From contig NZ_WLYI01000015.1 of assembly GCF_009707515.1 (NCBI RefSeq), positions 62,001 through 126,000 on the forward strand: 64,000 bases of DNA, in the 5' to 3' direction. The translations under genes were made by a program, and so were the position numbers. Positions 48,143 to 55,878 of the stretch are shown piece by piece. Within the stretch, counting starts at the first letter, position 1, and every line of letters begins with the position of its first letter. The notes beneath the pieces are model-generated. The model ran no database searches. It was given only the letters and a program-made list of their open reading frames with translations, and had not been told where the DNA came from. This stretch comes from Pseudomonas karstica (GTDB lineage Bacteria > Pseudomonadota > Gammaproteobacteria > Pseudomonadales > Pseudomonadaceae).

Positions 48143-49513
48143 ATGCACAATCAGCTTGCCAGCTTTCGCGCAGCACTCGACGCCCGTCCGGTGTCGCGCT
48201 ACCAGTGGTTGATCCTCCTGTTGTTGGCGTTATTACTGGTCACCGACGGCTATGACGCTCAGGTCCTGGGCTATGTGGTACCGGCGTTGGCCGGGGACTG
48301 GGGCCTGGAAAAAGCCGCGTTCGGCCCGGTGTTCAGCGCCAACCTGTTAGGGCTGACCCTCGGTTCCCTGGCGGTGACACCCTTGGCAGACCGTTTTGGT
48401 GTACGGCGCATCCTGCTGTGCTGTGTGTTGATCTACGCCAGCCTCACCGTGCTGATGGTGTTCGCCAACTCCCTTGAGTCCCTGATGATCGCGCGGTTTA
48501 TCTGCGGTATTGGGATGGGCGGTGCCATGCCCAGCGCCATGGCCTTGATGTCGGACTACTCGCCACCCCGCTTACGTACCTTGATGGTGACGTTGGCGGC
48601 ATGTGGTTTCTCGTTCGGCGGCGCGGCGGGCGGGTTTGTCGCGGCCGGGTTTATCGACAGCTTCGGCTGGCAGGCCGTGTTCCTGGCGGGTGGTGTGGCG
48701 CCGCTGCTGCTGTTCCCGTTCCTGGTGTGGCTGCTGCCGGAATCCCTGCCGCGCTTGTTGCGTGACGCGCCGCCCTATGGGCGCTTGCACAAAGTCACGG
48801 CGCGCATGCTTCCTGGCTGGCAGCCGCCAGCGGCGAGCGAAGAACAGAATCGCCAGGAGCAGGGCAGCAAGCTGACGGTGGTGGAGCTGTTCCGCCACGG
48901 TTATGCCCGCCCGACGCTGCTGATCTGGGCGACTTTTTTTGTCAGCCTGATCCTGCTGTATTTCATGATCAGTTGGCTGCCGTCGCTGTTGCTGGAAAGC
49001 GGCCTGGGTATGAACGAGGCCAATCTGGTGACCTCGATGTTTCTGTTTGCCGGAACCCTGGGTGCCATCGGCATGGCCTGGTTTGCCGACCGTCTGAAAC
49101 ACAAAGTACGGCTGCTTGCAGGCGTCCTGGCGGCCGCGGCGCTGTGTACGATTTTGTTGGGGCTCAATCACGATAATCCGCGTTATCTGGTGGCCTGCGT
49201 GTTCGCCGCGGGCTTCTGCATCATTGGTGGACAACTGACCCTGAATGCTTTTGCCAGCAACTTCTACCCGGCCCATGTTCGGGCCACGGGTACGGGCTGG
49301 GCGCTGGGCGTGGGACGATTTGGCTCGATCCTGGGGCCGCTGTTTGGCAGCATGCTGTTGGCAATGCATGTTCCGGTGCAGCAGATTTTTTTCTTTTGCG
49401 CGATTCCGGCGGTGATTGCGGCGCTGTTGATCATTCAGGTGCGCTCGCCCGCTGCACGCAAGCCGGCAGAGCCGTTGTATAGCGATATCCTCAAGGCCTC
49501 GACAAAATCGTGA
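48143..49513 (+). CDS. MFS transporter, aromatic acid:H+ symporter (AAHS) family
   Basis: A 456-residue, twelve-helix permease. The family motif is LVTDGYDAQVLGYVVPALAG in helix 1 (acid residues needed for transport in PcaK relatives). The loop 2-3 motif is PLADRFGVRRILL, and the central cytoplasmic loop is at about 215-255. Placement 83 bp after maiA suggests a role in uptake of an aromatic acid that feeds homogentisate, such as a hydroxyphenylpyruvate or phenylacetate derivative; this is inference. Confidence 0.88.
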   Translation: MHNQLASFRAALDARPVSRYQWLILLLLALLLVTDGYDAQVLGYVVPALAGDWGLEKAAFGPVFSANLLGLTLGSLAVTPLADRFGVRRILLCCVLIYASLTVLMVFANSLESLMIARFICGIGMGGAMPSAMALMSDYSPPRLRTLMVTLAACGFSFGGAAGGFVAAGFIDSFGWQAVFLAGGVAPLLLFPFLVWLLPESLPRLLRDAPPYGRLHKVTARMLPGWQPPAASEEQNRQEQGSKLTVVELFRHGYARPTLLIWATFFVSLILLYFMISWLPSLLLESGLGMNEANLVTSMFLFAGTLGAIGMAWFADRLKHKVRLLAGVLAAAALCTILLGLNHDNPRYLVACVFAAGFCIIGGQLTLNAFASNFYPAHVRATGTGWALGVGRFGSILGPLFGSMLLAMHVPVQQIFFFCAIPAVIAALLIIQVRSPAARKPAEPLYSDILKASTKS

Positions 49514-49522
49514 GCGCTCGCG

Positions 49523-50326
49523 TCAATGCACCACTGAATGGGGGGGCAGATGCCCCAACCGTTCAGTCAGGCGTAGCCGCTGAATCGGGTCCTCGCTGAG
49601 CATCAATGCGTGCTGCAGGTCAAAGCGTTCGGCATTCGGGCAGTCCAGGCGCTGGTACAGGCTGGCGCGGGCCAGGTAGTCGGCGGCACTGGCGTTGCCC
49701 AGCTCCAATACGCGTTCGGCGTCCACCAGGGCGGCCAGATGCTCGTCGTTGGAGAGGTGCAACTGGCGTAGATTGCGTGACAACCGTTGTAGGATCTCCC
49801 GCGGCTCGGCGGTGTGCAGGTGATCGGCTTGAAGCTTGAGGTTGGGCCCGTATTGGCGTTGCAGCAGGTCGCGACAATCATTGGGGTACAGGCGTCGGCC
49901 GCCGCAAGGGTCCAGCAGATAATCGGCGCCGGGCACCCGCAACAGGAAGTGCCCCGGAAAGTTGACCCCGACCAGGGGGATTTCCAGCCGCCGCGCCAGT
50001 TCCATGGCGATCAGGCCCAGGGCCAGCGGTTGTCCGCGTTTGCGCTGCAGCACTTTGTCCAGCAGGGCGGCGGCGGGGCGCAAGGGTGTGTAATCGTCCT
50101 GGGCGAAGCCCAAGTCATTCATTCGCCGCAACAGTGGCTGGCCCAGCTCATCGGATGGCAGCGTGGGCATGCCGAGGCTGATCCGCTGCACCAGCCATTT
50201 GAAATCATGCAGGATGGTGTGAGGGTCGACAGCGGGGTCGTGCTCGGCAGCCACCCACAGCGCGGCTTCAAACAGCGCGGGGGGTGAACGTTCCAGACAG
50301 GCGAAAAAGGCTTGGCGGGGATTCAT
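49523..50326 (-). CDS. SirB1-family transglutaminase-like/TPR protein
   Basis: A 267-residue protein. The N-terminal transglutaminase-like fold (about 30-160) contains LDKVLQRKRGQPLALGLIAM and LVGVNFPGHFLLRV, the SirB1/YchA signature. A tetratricopeptide-like C-terminus (about 185-265) contains RVLELGNASAADYLARASLY. The biochemical role is unknown. The start at 50326 is chosen because GGAG lies upstream; the frame is open further 5' but lacks family similarity. Confidence 0.86.
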   Translation of the reverse strand: MNPRQAFFACLERSPPALFEAALWVAAEHDPAVDPHTILHDFKWLVQRISLGMPTLPSDELGQPLLRRMNDLGFAQDDYTPLRPAAALLDKVLQRKRGQPLALGLIAMELARRLEIPLVGVNFPGHFLLRVPGADYLLDPCGGRRLYPNDCRDLLQRQYGPNLKLQADHLHTAEPREILQRLSRNLRQLHLSNDEHLAALVDAERVLELGNASAADYLARASLYQRLDCPNAERFDLQHALMLSEDPIQRLRLTERLGHLPPHSVVH

Positions 50327-50511
50327 TGCGTTCTCCGGCGGATATTTCCGTTGTAGCCTTGCTGAGAACTTTCGTCCAGTTTCTTGGAATTGCCCGCCTC
50401 GGTTATGACGCAAAGCCCATAAAACCCCAGGGCTTATTCCCGCGTACTTCGGCAAGTTTTTGCCGTAAGCCTATACTTGGCGACTACAAGAAGTGATTCG
50501 GGAGCTCGACG

Positions 50512-51531
50512 ATGTTTGCGCTCATGCACAGCTCACGCCTTGAATCGCTGCACCTGAGCGTCGACCCGGTGACGGGGTTGAAGGCGGTCATTGCCATCCA
50601 CAGCAGCCACTTGGGCCCCGCCCTGGGTGGTTGCCGTTATTTGGCTTATCCCGATGACGAAAGTGCCATCGCGGATGCTGCGCGCCTGGCCCAGGGCATG
50701 AGCTACAAGGCCGCGCTGGCCGGCTTGCCAGTGGGTGGCGGTAACGCGGTGATCATCCGTCCGGCCCATGTGGAAAGCCGCGCTGCGCTGTTCGAAGCCT
50801 TTGGTCGCTGCGTCGAGCAACTCGATGGTCGCTATATCACGGCCATTGACAGCGGCACCTCGGTCGCCGACATGGACTGCATCGCCCAGCAAACGCGTTT
50901 TGTCACCAGCACCACGGCCGCCGGCGACCCGTCGCCCCATGCCGCCATGGGCGTATTCGCCGGTATCCGCACCACCGCCATGGCCCGCCTGGGCAGCGAT
51001 AACCTGGAAGGTTTGCGGGTGGCGATCCAGGGCCTGGGCAATGTCGGTTACGCCCTGGCCGAACAACTGCATGCGGCGGGGGCTGAACTGCTGGTCAGCG
51101 ATATCGACCACGGCAAGGTGCAACTGGCCATGGAGCAACTGGGTGCGCACCCGATTGCCAACGATGCTTTGCTCAGTACGCCTTGCGACATACTGGCGCC
51201 TTGCGGCCTGGGTGCCGTGCTCAACCGCCGTAGCGTCGCCCAACTGCGCTGTGCGGCTGTGGCCGGCTCCGCCAGCTCCCAGTTGACCAACCTGCAAGTG
51301 GCCGACCAACTGGAAGGGCGGGGCATCCTCTACGCTCCGGACTACGTCATCAATTCTGGTGGGCTTATCTACGTCGCCCTCAAGCACAGCGGCGCGGAGC
51401 TGACGACCATCACCGCCCACCTGTCCAATATCGGCACGCGCCTGACCGAGATCTTCGCCCATGCCCAAGCCGAAAAACGCTCGCCGGCGCGGGTGGCGGA
51501 TGAGTTGGCGGAGCGCTTGTTGTACCGTTAG
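50512..51531 (+). CDS. Leucine/Glu/Phe dehydrogenase-family protein with altered active site
   Basis: The protein has 339 residues. The N-terminal catalytic domain contains GPALGGCRYLAYPDDESA and MSYKAALAGLPVGGG, and the NAD-binding domain contains VAIQGLGNVGYALAEQL. In leucine dehydrogenases two Lys residues act in the active site (Lys68 and Lys80 in the Bacillus enzyme). The first is present (Lys66). The second, in the GGGK motif, is Asn78 here (codon AAC at 50743-50745). Asp in AIDSGTSVADMD is present. Oxidative deamination is therefore doubtful; it may be a catalytically impaired or altered enzyme. GGGAG precedes the ATG. Confidence 0.85.
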   Translation: MFALMHSSRLESLHLSVDPVTGLKAVIAIHSSHLGPALGGCRYLAYPDDESAIADAARLAQGMSYKAALAGLPVGGGNAVIIRPAHVESRAALFEAFGRCVEQLDGRYITAIDSGTSVADMDCIAQQTRFVTSTTAAGDPSPHAAMGVFAGIRTTAMARLGSDNLEGLRVAIQGLGNVGYALAEQLHAAGAELLVSDIDHGKVQLAMEQLGAHPIANDALLSTPCDILAPCGLGAVLNRRSVAQLRCAAVAGSASSQLTNLQVADQLEGRGILYAPDYVINSGGLIYVALKHSGAELTTITAHLSNIGTRLTEIFAHAQAEKRSPARVADELAERLLYR

Positions 51532-51540
51532 GCAGGCATT

Positions 51541-51571
51541 AAAAAGGCCCTGAACCAATGATTCAGGGCCT
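51541..51571 (-). terminator. Terminator of yebG
   Basis: AGGCCCTGAA, loop CCAATGA, TTCAGGGCCT (51545-51571) is preceded on the plus strand by AAAAA, giving a T-run for minus-strand transcripts. It lies between the convergent dehydrogenase and yebG genes. Confidence 0.8.
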
Positions 51572-51585
51572 GTTCAATTCGGGCT

Positions 51586-51846
51586 TTATTCCGCCGACGG
51601 GTTCAGCAACTCGGACAACGCATCCGGTTGGCTCTTGAACGCCTTGGCAAACACATCGCGGTTCTTCGCCATGTAGATCCCGGCTTCCTCCACCTGCTGC
51701 TCGCTCAGGGACGGCACGGCTTTTTGCAACACTTCTGCCAGTAACTCAGCGAGTTCAAGCATTTTGTCATGACGGTCAGCTTCGGCTTTATCCATGAACA
51801 AACGCTCCAGATCTCGGCTGCTGCGGTATACCACTTCGACGGCCAT
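51586..51846 (-). CDS. yebG: YebG-family SOS-induced protein
   Basis: An 86-residue protein of the YebG family, induced by DNA damage in E. coli. The conserved start MAVEVVYRSSRDLERLFM and KAEADRHDKMLELAELL match family members. Its biochemical role is unclear. A perfect LexA-type box lies 44 bp upstream of its start codon, which agrees with SOS control. Confidence 0.9.
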   Translation of the reverse strand: MAVEVVYRSSRDLERLFMDKAEADRHDKMLELAELLAEVLQKAVPSLSEQQVEEAGIYMAKNRDVFAKAFKSQPDALSELLNPSAE

Positions 51847-51889
51847 TCACCACCTCACATGCCTTCACGATAGTTGTCTTTTACGGACA

Positions 51890-51905
51890 CTGTATTTATA
51901 TACAG
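51890..51905. promoter_or_regulatory. LexA (SOS) box of yebG
   Basis: CTGTATTTATATACAG keeps both invariant half-sites (CTGT-N8-ACAG) and differs from the ideal palindrome at one position. It lies in the yebG promoter. Confidence 0.9.
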
Positions 51906-52022
51906 CTAAAAGGATAAGCCAATCCACGGGGTTTGGGTAGCCGCTTTTTAATGTAGTTGGAAAATGGCGGTTTGCAGTGCCTCGTATCATCCAGCCATCA
52001 TCTCACTCCCAGTCCCTGGCCT

Positions 52023-52042
52023 TTTTTCTGCATGCAGAAAAA
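52023..52042. promoter_or_regulatory. 20-bp perfect palindrome upstream of psiE
   Basis: TTTTTCTGCATGCAGAAAAA is a perfect palindrome without a central loop, about 55 bp ahead of the host psiE start. That argues for a protein-binding site rather than a hairpin; no regulator can be named. Confidence 0.4.
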
Positions 52043-52095
52043 CCGTCACATCCAACCCGCATCATCCGGTCGAGTCGACCTAAGGAAACATCATC

Positions 52096-52337
52096 GTGAA
52101 AATCAACTGGGCCGAAAAGCTGCGCCAGAATGTGCACCAACTGGCCGAATCCCTGGGCAATCTGTTCGTCGAATCGTTCCACTACCTGGCGTTGTTCGCC
52201 ATTGGTGCGGTGACGGCCTGGGCGGCGGTGATGGAGTTTTTGGGGATGCTCGAAACGGGGCACATCAAGATCGATGACATCTTGCTGTTGTTCATCTATC
52301 TGGAATTGGGGGCGATGGTCGGGATTTACTTCAAGAC
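52096..52337 (+). pseudogene. psiE: Host psiE, 5' fragment
   Basis: This GTG-started frame encodes residues 1-80 of a PsiE (phosphate-starvation-inducible) membrane protein: MKINWAEKLRQNVHQLAESL, FVESFHYLALFAIGAV and DDILLLFIYLELGAM, ending at GIYFK. The reading frame then enters foreign sequence and stops at 52419 after about 26 unrelated residues. The remaining part of the gene lies at 56907-57153. Left plus right fragments give exactly 489 bp in frame. AAGGA precedes the GTG. The truncated product keeps about two membrane segments and is probably inactive. Confidence 0.9.
52331..52337. repeat. Left 7-bp direct repeat (TCAAGAC) of the insertion
   Basis: TCAAGAC here is repeated at 56900-56906 and marks the limits of the insertion in psiE. 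One copy belongs to the original gene. Confidence 0.75.
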
Positions 52338-52418
52338 GAAGGTATACGTTACTAACATTTTTTATTTCGGACGACAAACGACCGAAAGCCCTGCTCATTC
52401 TAGGTTTTTGCTTGTATA

Positions 52419-52680
52419 GGCGAAGCTCAAAGGCTAACCCGTGCCATACGATATCGGCTCGGTAAATTTTTGTTACAGGCTCAACACGGGCTATGCACGC
52501 ATGATGGCTTTCAGCTATTGCGTAAGGGGGGTTGTTACCGGTAGCCTCGCCGTGCATCCCTTGCCTACGATTAAACTGGGTTGTTCAAATGCGACCCGAT
52601 TCAGCAATGCTAGAAGCAACAGCCAGTGGTTCCATTGGCTTTACGATGATACCTATGAGTCTATAGGGTGAAACGCAGGC
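52419..52680 (+). ncRNA. Probable retron msr-msd RNA region (limits approximate)
   Basis: The 350 bp before the reverse transcriptase hold no credible gene but several complementary pairs: GGCGAAGCT 52419-52427 with AGCCTCGCC 52543-52551 (8 of 9); CCCGTG 52438-52443 with CACGGG 52485-52490; ATGCACG 52493-52499 with CGTGCAT 52551-52557, closing a 65-nt hairpin with an inner GGCT/AGCC; and a near-perfect hairpin at 52621-52640 (AGCCAGTG, GTTC, CATTGGCT). This is the usual position of the retron RNA. I cannot fix the a1/a2 repeats or the branching G, so the limits and the exact fold are uncertain. Confidence 0.55.
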
Positions 52681-52692
52681 GAGGGATGCATT

Positions 52693-54369
52693 TTGAAACT
52701 AGACTCGACTTTGAGTGTCGATGGACTTGCTAGCTTGTTAGGTACGAGCTATATAAAAATAAAGCATTTTTATTATAAACCAAATACTTCTGCCTATTAC
52801 TCCACGTTTGAAATAGATAAAAAGAGCGGTGGAAAGCGCAAAATAATGTCGCCTGAAGAAAGGCTGAAAACTTTGCAGCGCCGTTTAAAATTGCTTCTTG
52901 AAGGTGTGTATGTTTCCAAAAAACAGGTTAATGCTTTTGTAAAAGATAGGTCCATAGTTACTAACGCCAAAAGCCATACACGTAAAAAGTTTGTACTCAA
53001 TATTGATTTGGAAGATTTTTTTACTACTATTACATTTGCTCGCGTCAGAGGTTTGCTAATTGCCAAGCCTTACGCTTTACAACCAAGTGTGGCGACTGTA
53101 ATTGCGCATTTAGCTACCGTGCATGGATTCCTGCCGCAAGGCTCACCTTGCTCTCCTATTTTATCTAATATGGTCTGTAGCTCTATGGACCGACAGCTAT
53201 TAAGTTTGGCCAAGGCGCATAGGGCAGAATATAGCAGATATGCGGATGATATTAGCTTTTCGTTTTACGACAATCTGCAATTTATTTCGGAAGATATTGT
53301 AGAGACAGTCAAGAGCGATGGTTTACATAATCATTATCAATGCCAAACTGGTCAAGCATTGGAGTCGATTATTCTAAGATCGGGATTCAAAATAAATGAG
53401 TCTAAAGTTAGGCTGCAAGGTCGATACGAACGCCAGGTAGTTACTGGGCTGGTTGTAAATAAAAAAGTTAATGTTGATAGGCAATATATCCGCAAGACGA
53501 GTGCAATGATTCACTCTATTTCAACTGATGGGCTTGCTCTTGCTCGAGAAAAATTTAAGAGTAAAGTAAAAGATTCTTCCGTAATGTTAGATGCGCATCT
53601 CCAAGGTCGCTTGCTGTTTATTAAGCAAGTTGTCACCGTGGATAGCGTTGTATATAAACGGCTGGCAAAGAAATTTAATCTTTTGGAGATAGATTACAAG
53701 GTTCCTCTGGGTAAATCTAAAAGTGTCCGTGGTCTTGAGTCTAGGCGATATAGTAAGTGGTACGATGAAAGGTGCTGGGTAATAGAATCAGAGTTATCCA
53801 CTGCTGAAGAGTTTGACTGTTCTCAAGGAACTGGATTCGCAATAAAAGGAGGTTACATAATAACCTGTGCGCATGTAGTCAAGCTGAAAGGGGGCATCGC
53901 TAACGATATAAGTTTGTGTCGTGTGTCGAAACGCGGAGAAGTATATAAGGCTTCCGTCATTGTCTGTGACGACAATAGGGATTTGGCTGTTTTAAAAATT
54001 GTAGAGCCTGCTTTGGCGATTTTGCCGTACTTTGATATGTCTGAAACCATTGCTGATATTGGCGATGGGGTGGATATTTTAGGATTTCCCAATGATAAAC
54101 TTGGTGCTACCCATGTAGGGCGCCAAAAAGTATCCGTTCGTAATAAATTTGCTATATCTGCTGTGACGTTTTGCCAAATAGATAAGGAACTTTATTCTGG
54201 TAATAGCGGAGGGCCAGCTTTAAATGATGATGGTGACTTGATTGGGGTTGTTACTAGTGGGAATGATGGTGGGGGCTTCAATGACCATAGCCGTTTTGTC
54301 TGCATTTCAGAGTTGAAAAAGGTACTCCAGGATTTGGTCGTAGCGGCTAATGAACAAGCTCTTGCATGA
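52693..54369 (+). CDS. Retron-type reverse transcriptase fused to trypsin-like serine protease
   Basis: A 558-residue two-part protein. The RT part (about 25-335) has the retron marker NAxxH (NAKSH, 91-95), the acidic IDLEDFF (104-110), QGSPCSPILSN (149-159), the catalytic YADD (183-186) and the retron VTG motif (VTGLVV, 250-255). The protease part (about 365-550) has GTGF (379-382) and an intact triad: His394 in TCAHVV, Asp430 in NRDLAVL, Ser505 in GNSGGP. Translation starts at TTG 7 bases after GAGGG; a stop codon 24 bases upstream excludes a longer form. Retron RTs make a branched RNA-DNA molecule, and their fused or linked effectors act in anti-phage defence. Here the protease would be the effector, presumably held inactive until infection. 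Confidence 0.9.
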   Translation: MKLDSTLSVDGLASLLGTSYIKIKHFYYKPNTSAYYSTFEIDKKSGGKRKIMSPEERLKTLQRRLKLLLEGVYVSKKQVNAFVKDRSIVTNAKSHTRKKFVLNIDLEDFFTTITFARVRGLLIAKPYALQPSVATVIAHLATVHGFLPQGSPCSPILSNMVCSSMDRQLLSLAKAHRAEYSRYADDISFSFYDNLQFISEDIVETVKSDGLHNHYQCQTGQALESIILRSGFKINESKVRLQGRYERQVVTGLVVNKKVNVDRQYIRKTSAMIHSISTDGLALAREKFKSKVKDSSVMLDAHLQGRLLFIKQVVTVDSVVYKRLAKKFNLLEIDYKVPLGKSKSVRGLESRRYSKWYDERCWVIESELSTAEEFDCSQGTGFAIKGGYIITCAHVVKLKGGIANDISLCRVSKRGEVYKASVIVCDDNRDLAVLKIVEPALAILPYFDMSETIADIGDGVDILGFPNDKLGATHVGRQKVSVRNKFAISAVTFCQIDKELYSGNSGGPALNDDGDLIGVVTSGNDGGGFNDHSRFVCISELKKVLQDLVVAANEQALA

Positions 54370-54424
54370 TTATTATATAATAAAGCAAATTCTGAATACT
54401 TTATTTACAAGAGGCAATGATTTT

Positions 54425-54874
54425 ATGACAGATATTAAATGGGCGGAACGGCTGCGCAAGAACCTTCACAGTGGGGCTGATTCAATTGGGAATTTGGTCG
54501 TCGAAGCTTTTCATTACTTAGCTCTGTTTGGCATTGCAGCAATTACGGTGTGGGCTGCAATTAGCGCTTTTATTGGAATGCTTGGGCAGGAAAAAATAAG
54601 TATTGATGATATATTGCTGCTTTTCATCTACCTAGAACTGTTAGCGATGAGCGGGATTTATTTTAGAACAAATCACATGCCTTTGCGGTTTTTGCTGTAT
54701 ATCGGAGTTACAGCATTGATTAGGCTTTTGATTAGCGACGTCTCTCATCACAACGCGCCAGACCTTGGGATTATCTACGTTTGTGGCGGTGTATTGCTTT
54801 TGGCATTTTCCATTCTGGTAGTTAGGTTCTCATCTTCTAAATTTCCATCTGTTAGAGATAAGGTGGATAGTTGA
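54425..54874 (+). CDS. Second, complete PsiE-family protein carried by the element
   Basis: A 149-residue membrane protein with four hydrophobic segments, clearly homologous to the interrupted host PsiE. Shared blocks include EAFHYLALFGIAAITVWAA, IDDILLLFIYLEL, GIYFRTNHMPLRFLLY and LLISDVSHHN. Its codon use is AT-rich, like the rest of the element, so it came with the element and is not a host duplication. It begins 55 bp after the RT-protease stop codon on the same strand. It could replace the broken host gene, or be a membrane partner of the retron. Homology is certain, role is open. Confidence 0.9.
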   Translation: MTDIKWAERLRKNLHSGADSIGNLVVEAFHYLALFGIAAITVWAAISAFIGMLGQEKISIDDILLLFIYLELLAMSGIYFRTNHMPLRFLLYIGVTALIRLLISDVSHHNAPDLGIIYVCGGVLLLAFSILVVRFSSSKFPSVRDKVDS

Positions 54875-55130
54875 ATTTTAAAATGTATGCGAGCTTTAAA
54901 AAGGACTTTGCGGAGTGAGTTGTTGAGTTTAGTTACTTGTGTTTATGGGTTTTTAGATGCTTGATTGTGGCAGGCAGTGAAGGTAGAGGTTGAAAATTTA
55001 ATAGTTATATAAGAGGCCTCAAGGTGGGCGCATATGGAGTGCAATATTGAAAATGGTTAAATTTTCTTTCTTGTCAGGATGCTAATCTGCACAGCATAAT
55101 TAAGATTGGTTCACTAATAGGGGTTTTCCA

Positions 55131-55703
55131 ATGAGTAATACACCGCTATCAAGCGCTGAACATGGCAAAATTTTGCTATTTATCCTTCTCATGATTCCTA
55201 CGCTATTTTTCGTGGGGATACTGCCTATTTTGTTCTTGATAATAGGCTTTATCATGCTTCGTAGAAATAAAGACTTTTCATATGTCGATATGGCTGTTCG
55301 TGGTGCAGCAATTTACATGTGGATTGGTTTTTTAATTTGCGCTGGTGTCGTTGCGTGGAACGCCATGACTTGGGATAAGTCCAATTCATATCAAAGCCGT
55401 TATGCGGCTGAGCTGATGCAGAATTTTTCCATCGTTGCGGCGATTTTTTTTGGTTATAAAGTTGCACTTACAAAGCTTCTTTTTGAACCACTTGCTGCAC
55501 ATAAAGGGTGGGTTGAGCTAAATGGTGTATTTTCTAGTAAAGCTAAGAATAAAGAAGCTGAAATAGATATCATCAAAGGTGAACGCCTGAAATCTTTCTC
55601 TGTTGCGGATGAGTTGATAAAGTGGGCGAAGTTGAAAGAGGATGGGCATATCTCCGAGCAGGAATTCAATGACGCTCGCAAGAAGCTTCTGCATAGGGAA
55701 TGA
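55131..55703 (+). CDS. Membrane protein with C-terminal SHOCT domain
   Basis: A 190-residue protein. Three hydrophobic segments lie at about 13-45, 58-80 and 95-115. The C-terminal SHOCT motif (about 155-188) reads SVADELIKWAKLKEDGHISE and continues with QEFNDARKKLL. SHOCT domains usually serve in oligomerisation or protein contact. A ribosome site (AGGGG) precedes the ATG. The 253 bp before the gene show no other recognised gene. It is AT-rich and is cargo of the element; a link to the retron is possible but not shown. Confidence 0.75.
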   Translation: MSNTPLSSAEHGKILLFILLMIPTLFFVGILPILFLIIGFIMLRRNKDFSYVDMAVRGAAIYMWIGFLICAGVVAWNAMTWDKSNSYQSRYAAELMQNFSIVAAIFFGYKVALTKLLFEPLAAHKGWVELNGVFSSKAKNKEAEIDIIKGERLKSFSVADELIKWAKLKEDGHISEQEFNDARKKLLHRE

Positions 55704-55878
55704 ATAATTCAGCTAGAGCCCGCCTGCCTGGTGGGCTTCTAGGTGTGTTAGCTAAAACACTCTTCAAGGTTGTTATTTTGAATATTTTATTTACGAGTAG
55801 TTCGGTTTTTTGGAAAAGTCTTTAGTGTGGGGCGGATTTTCTTAATTTTTTCCAAAATAAGTCAGAGTTTTAAGTGGT

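Noticed and set aside
52365..52387. TTTCGG hairpin near the left junction as a transposon end or terminator
   Set aside because: It has no T-run on the plus strand and no matching copy at the right junction; it is more likely part of the retron leader.
52441..52671. 76-codon open frame upstream of the reverse transcriptase
   Set aside because: No ribosome site or recognisable domain; it coincides with the inverted repeats expected of the retron RNA.
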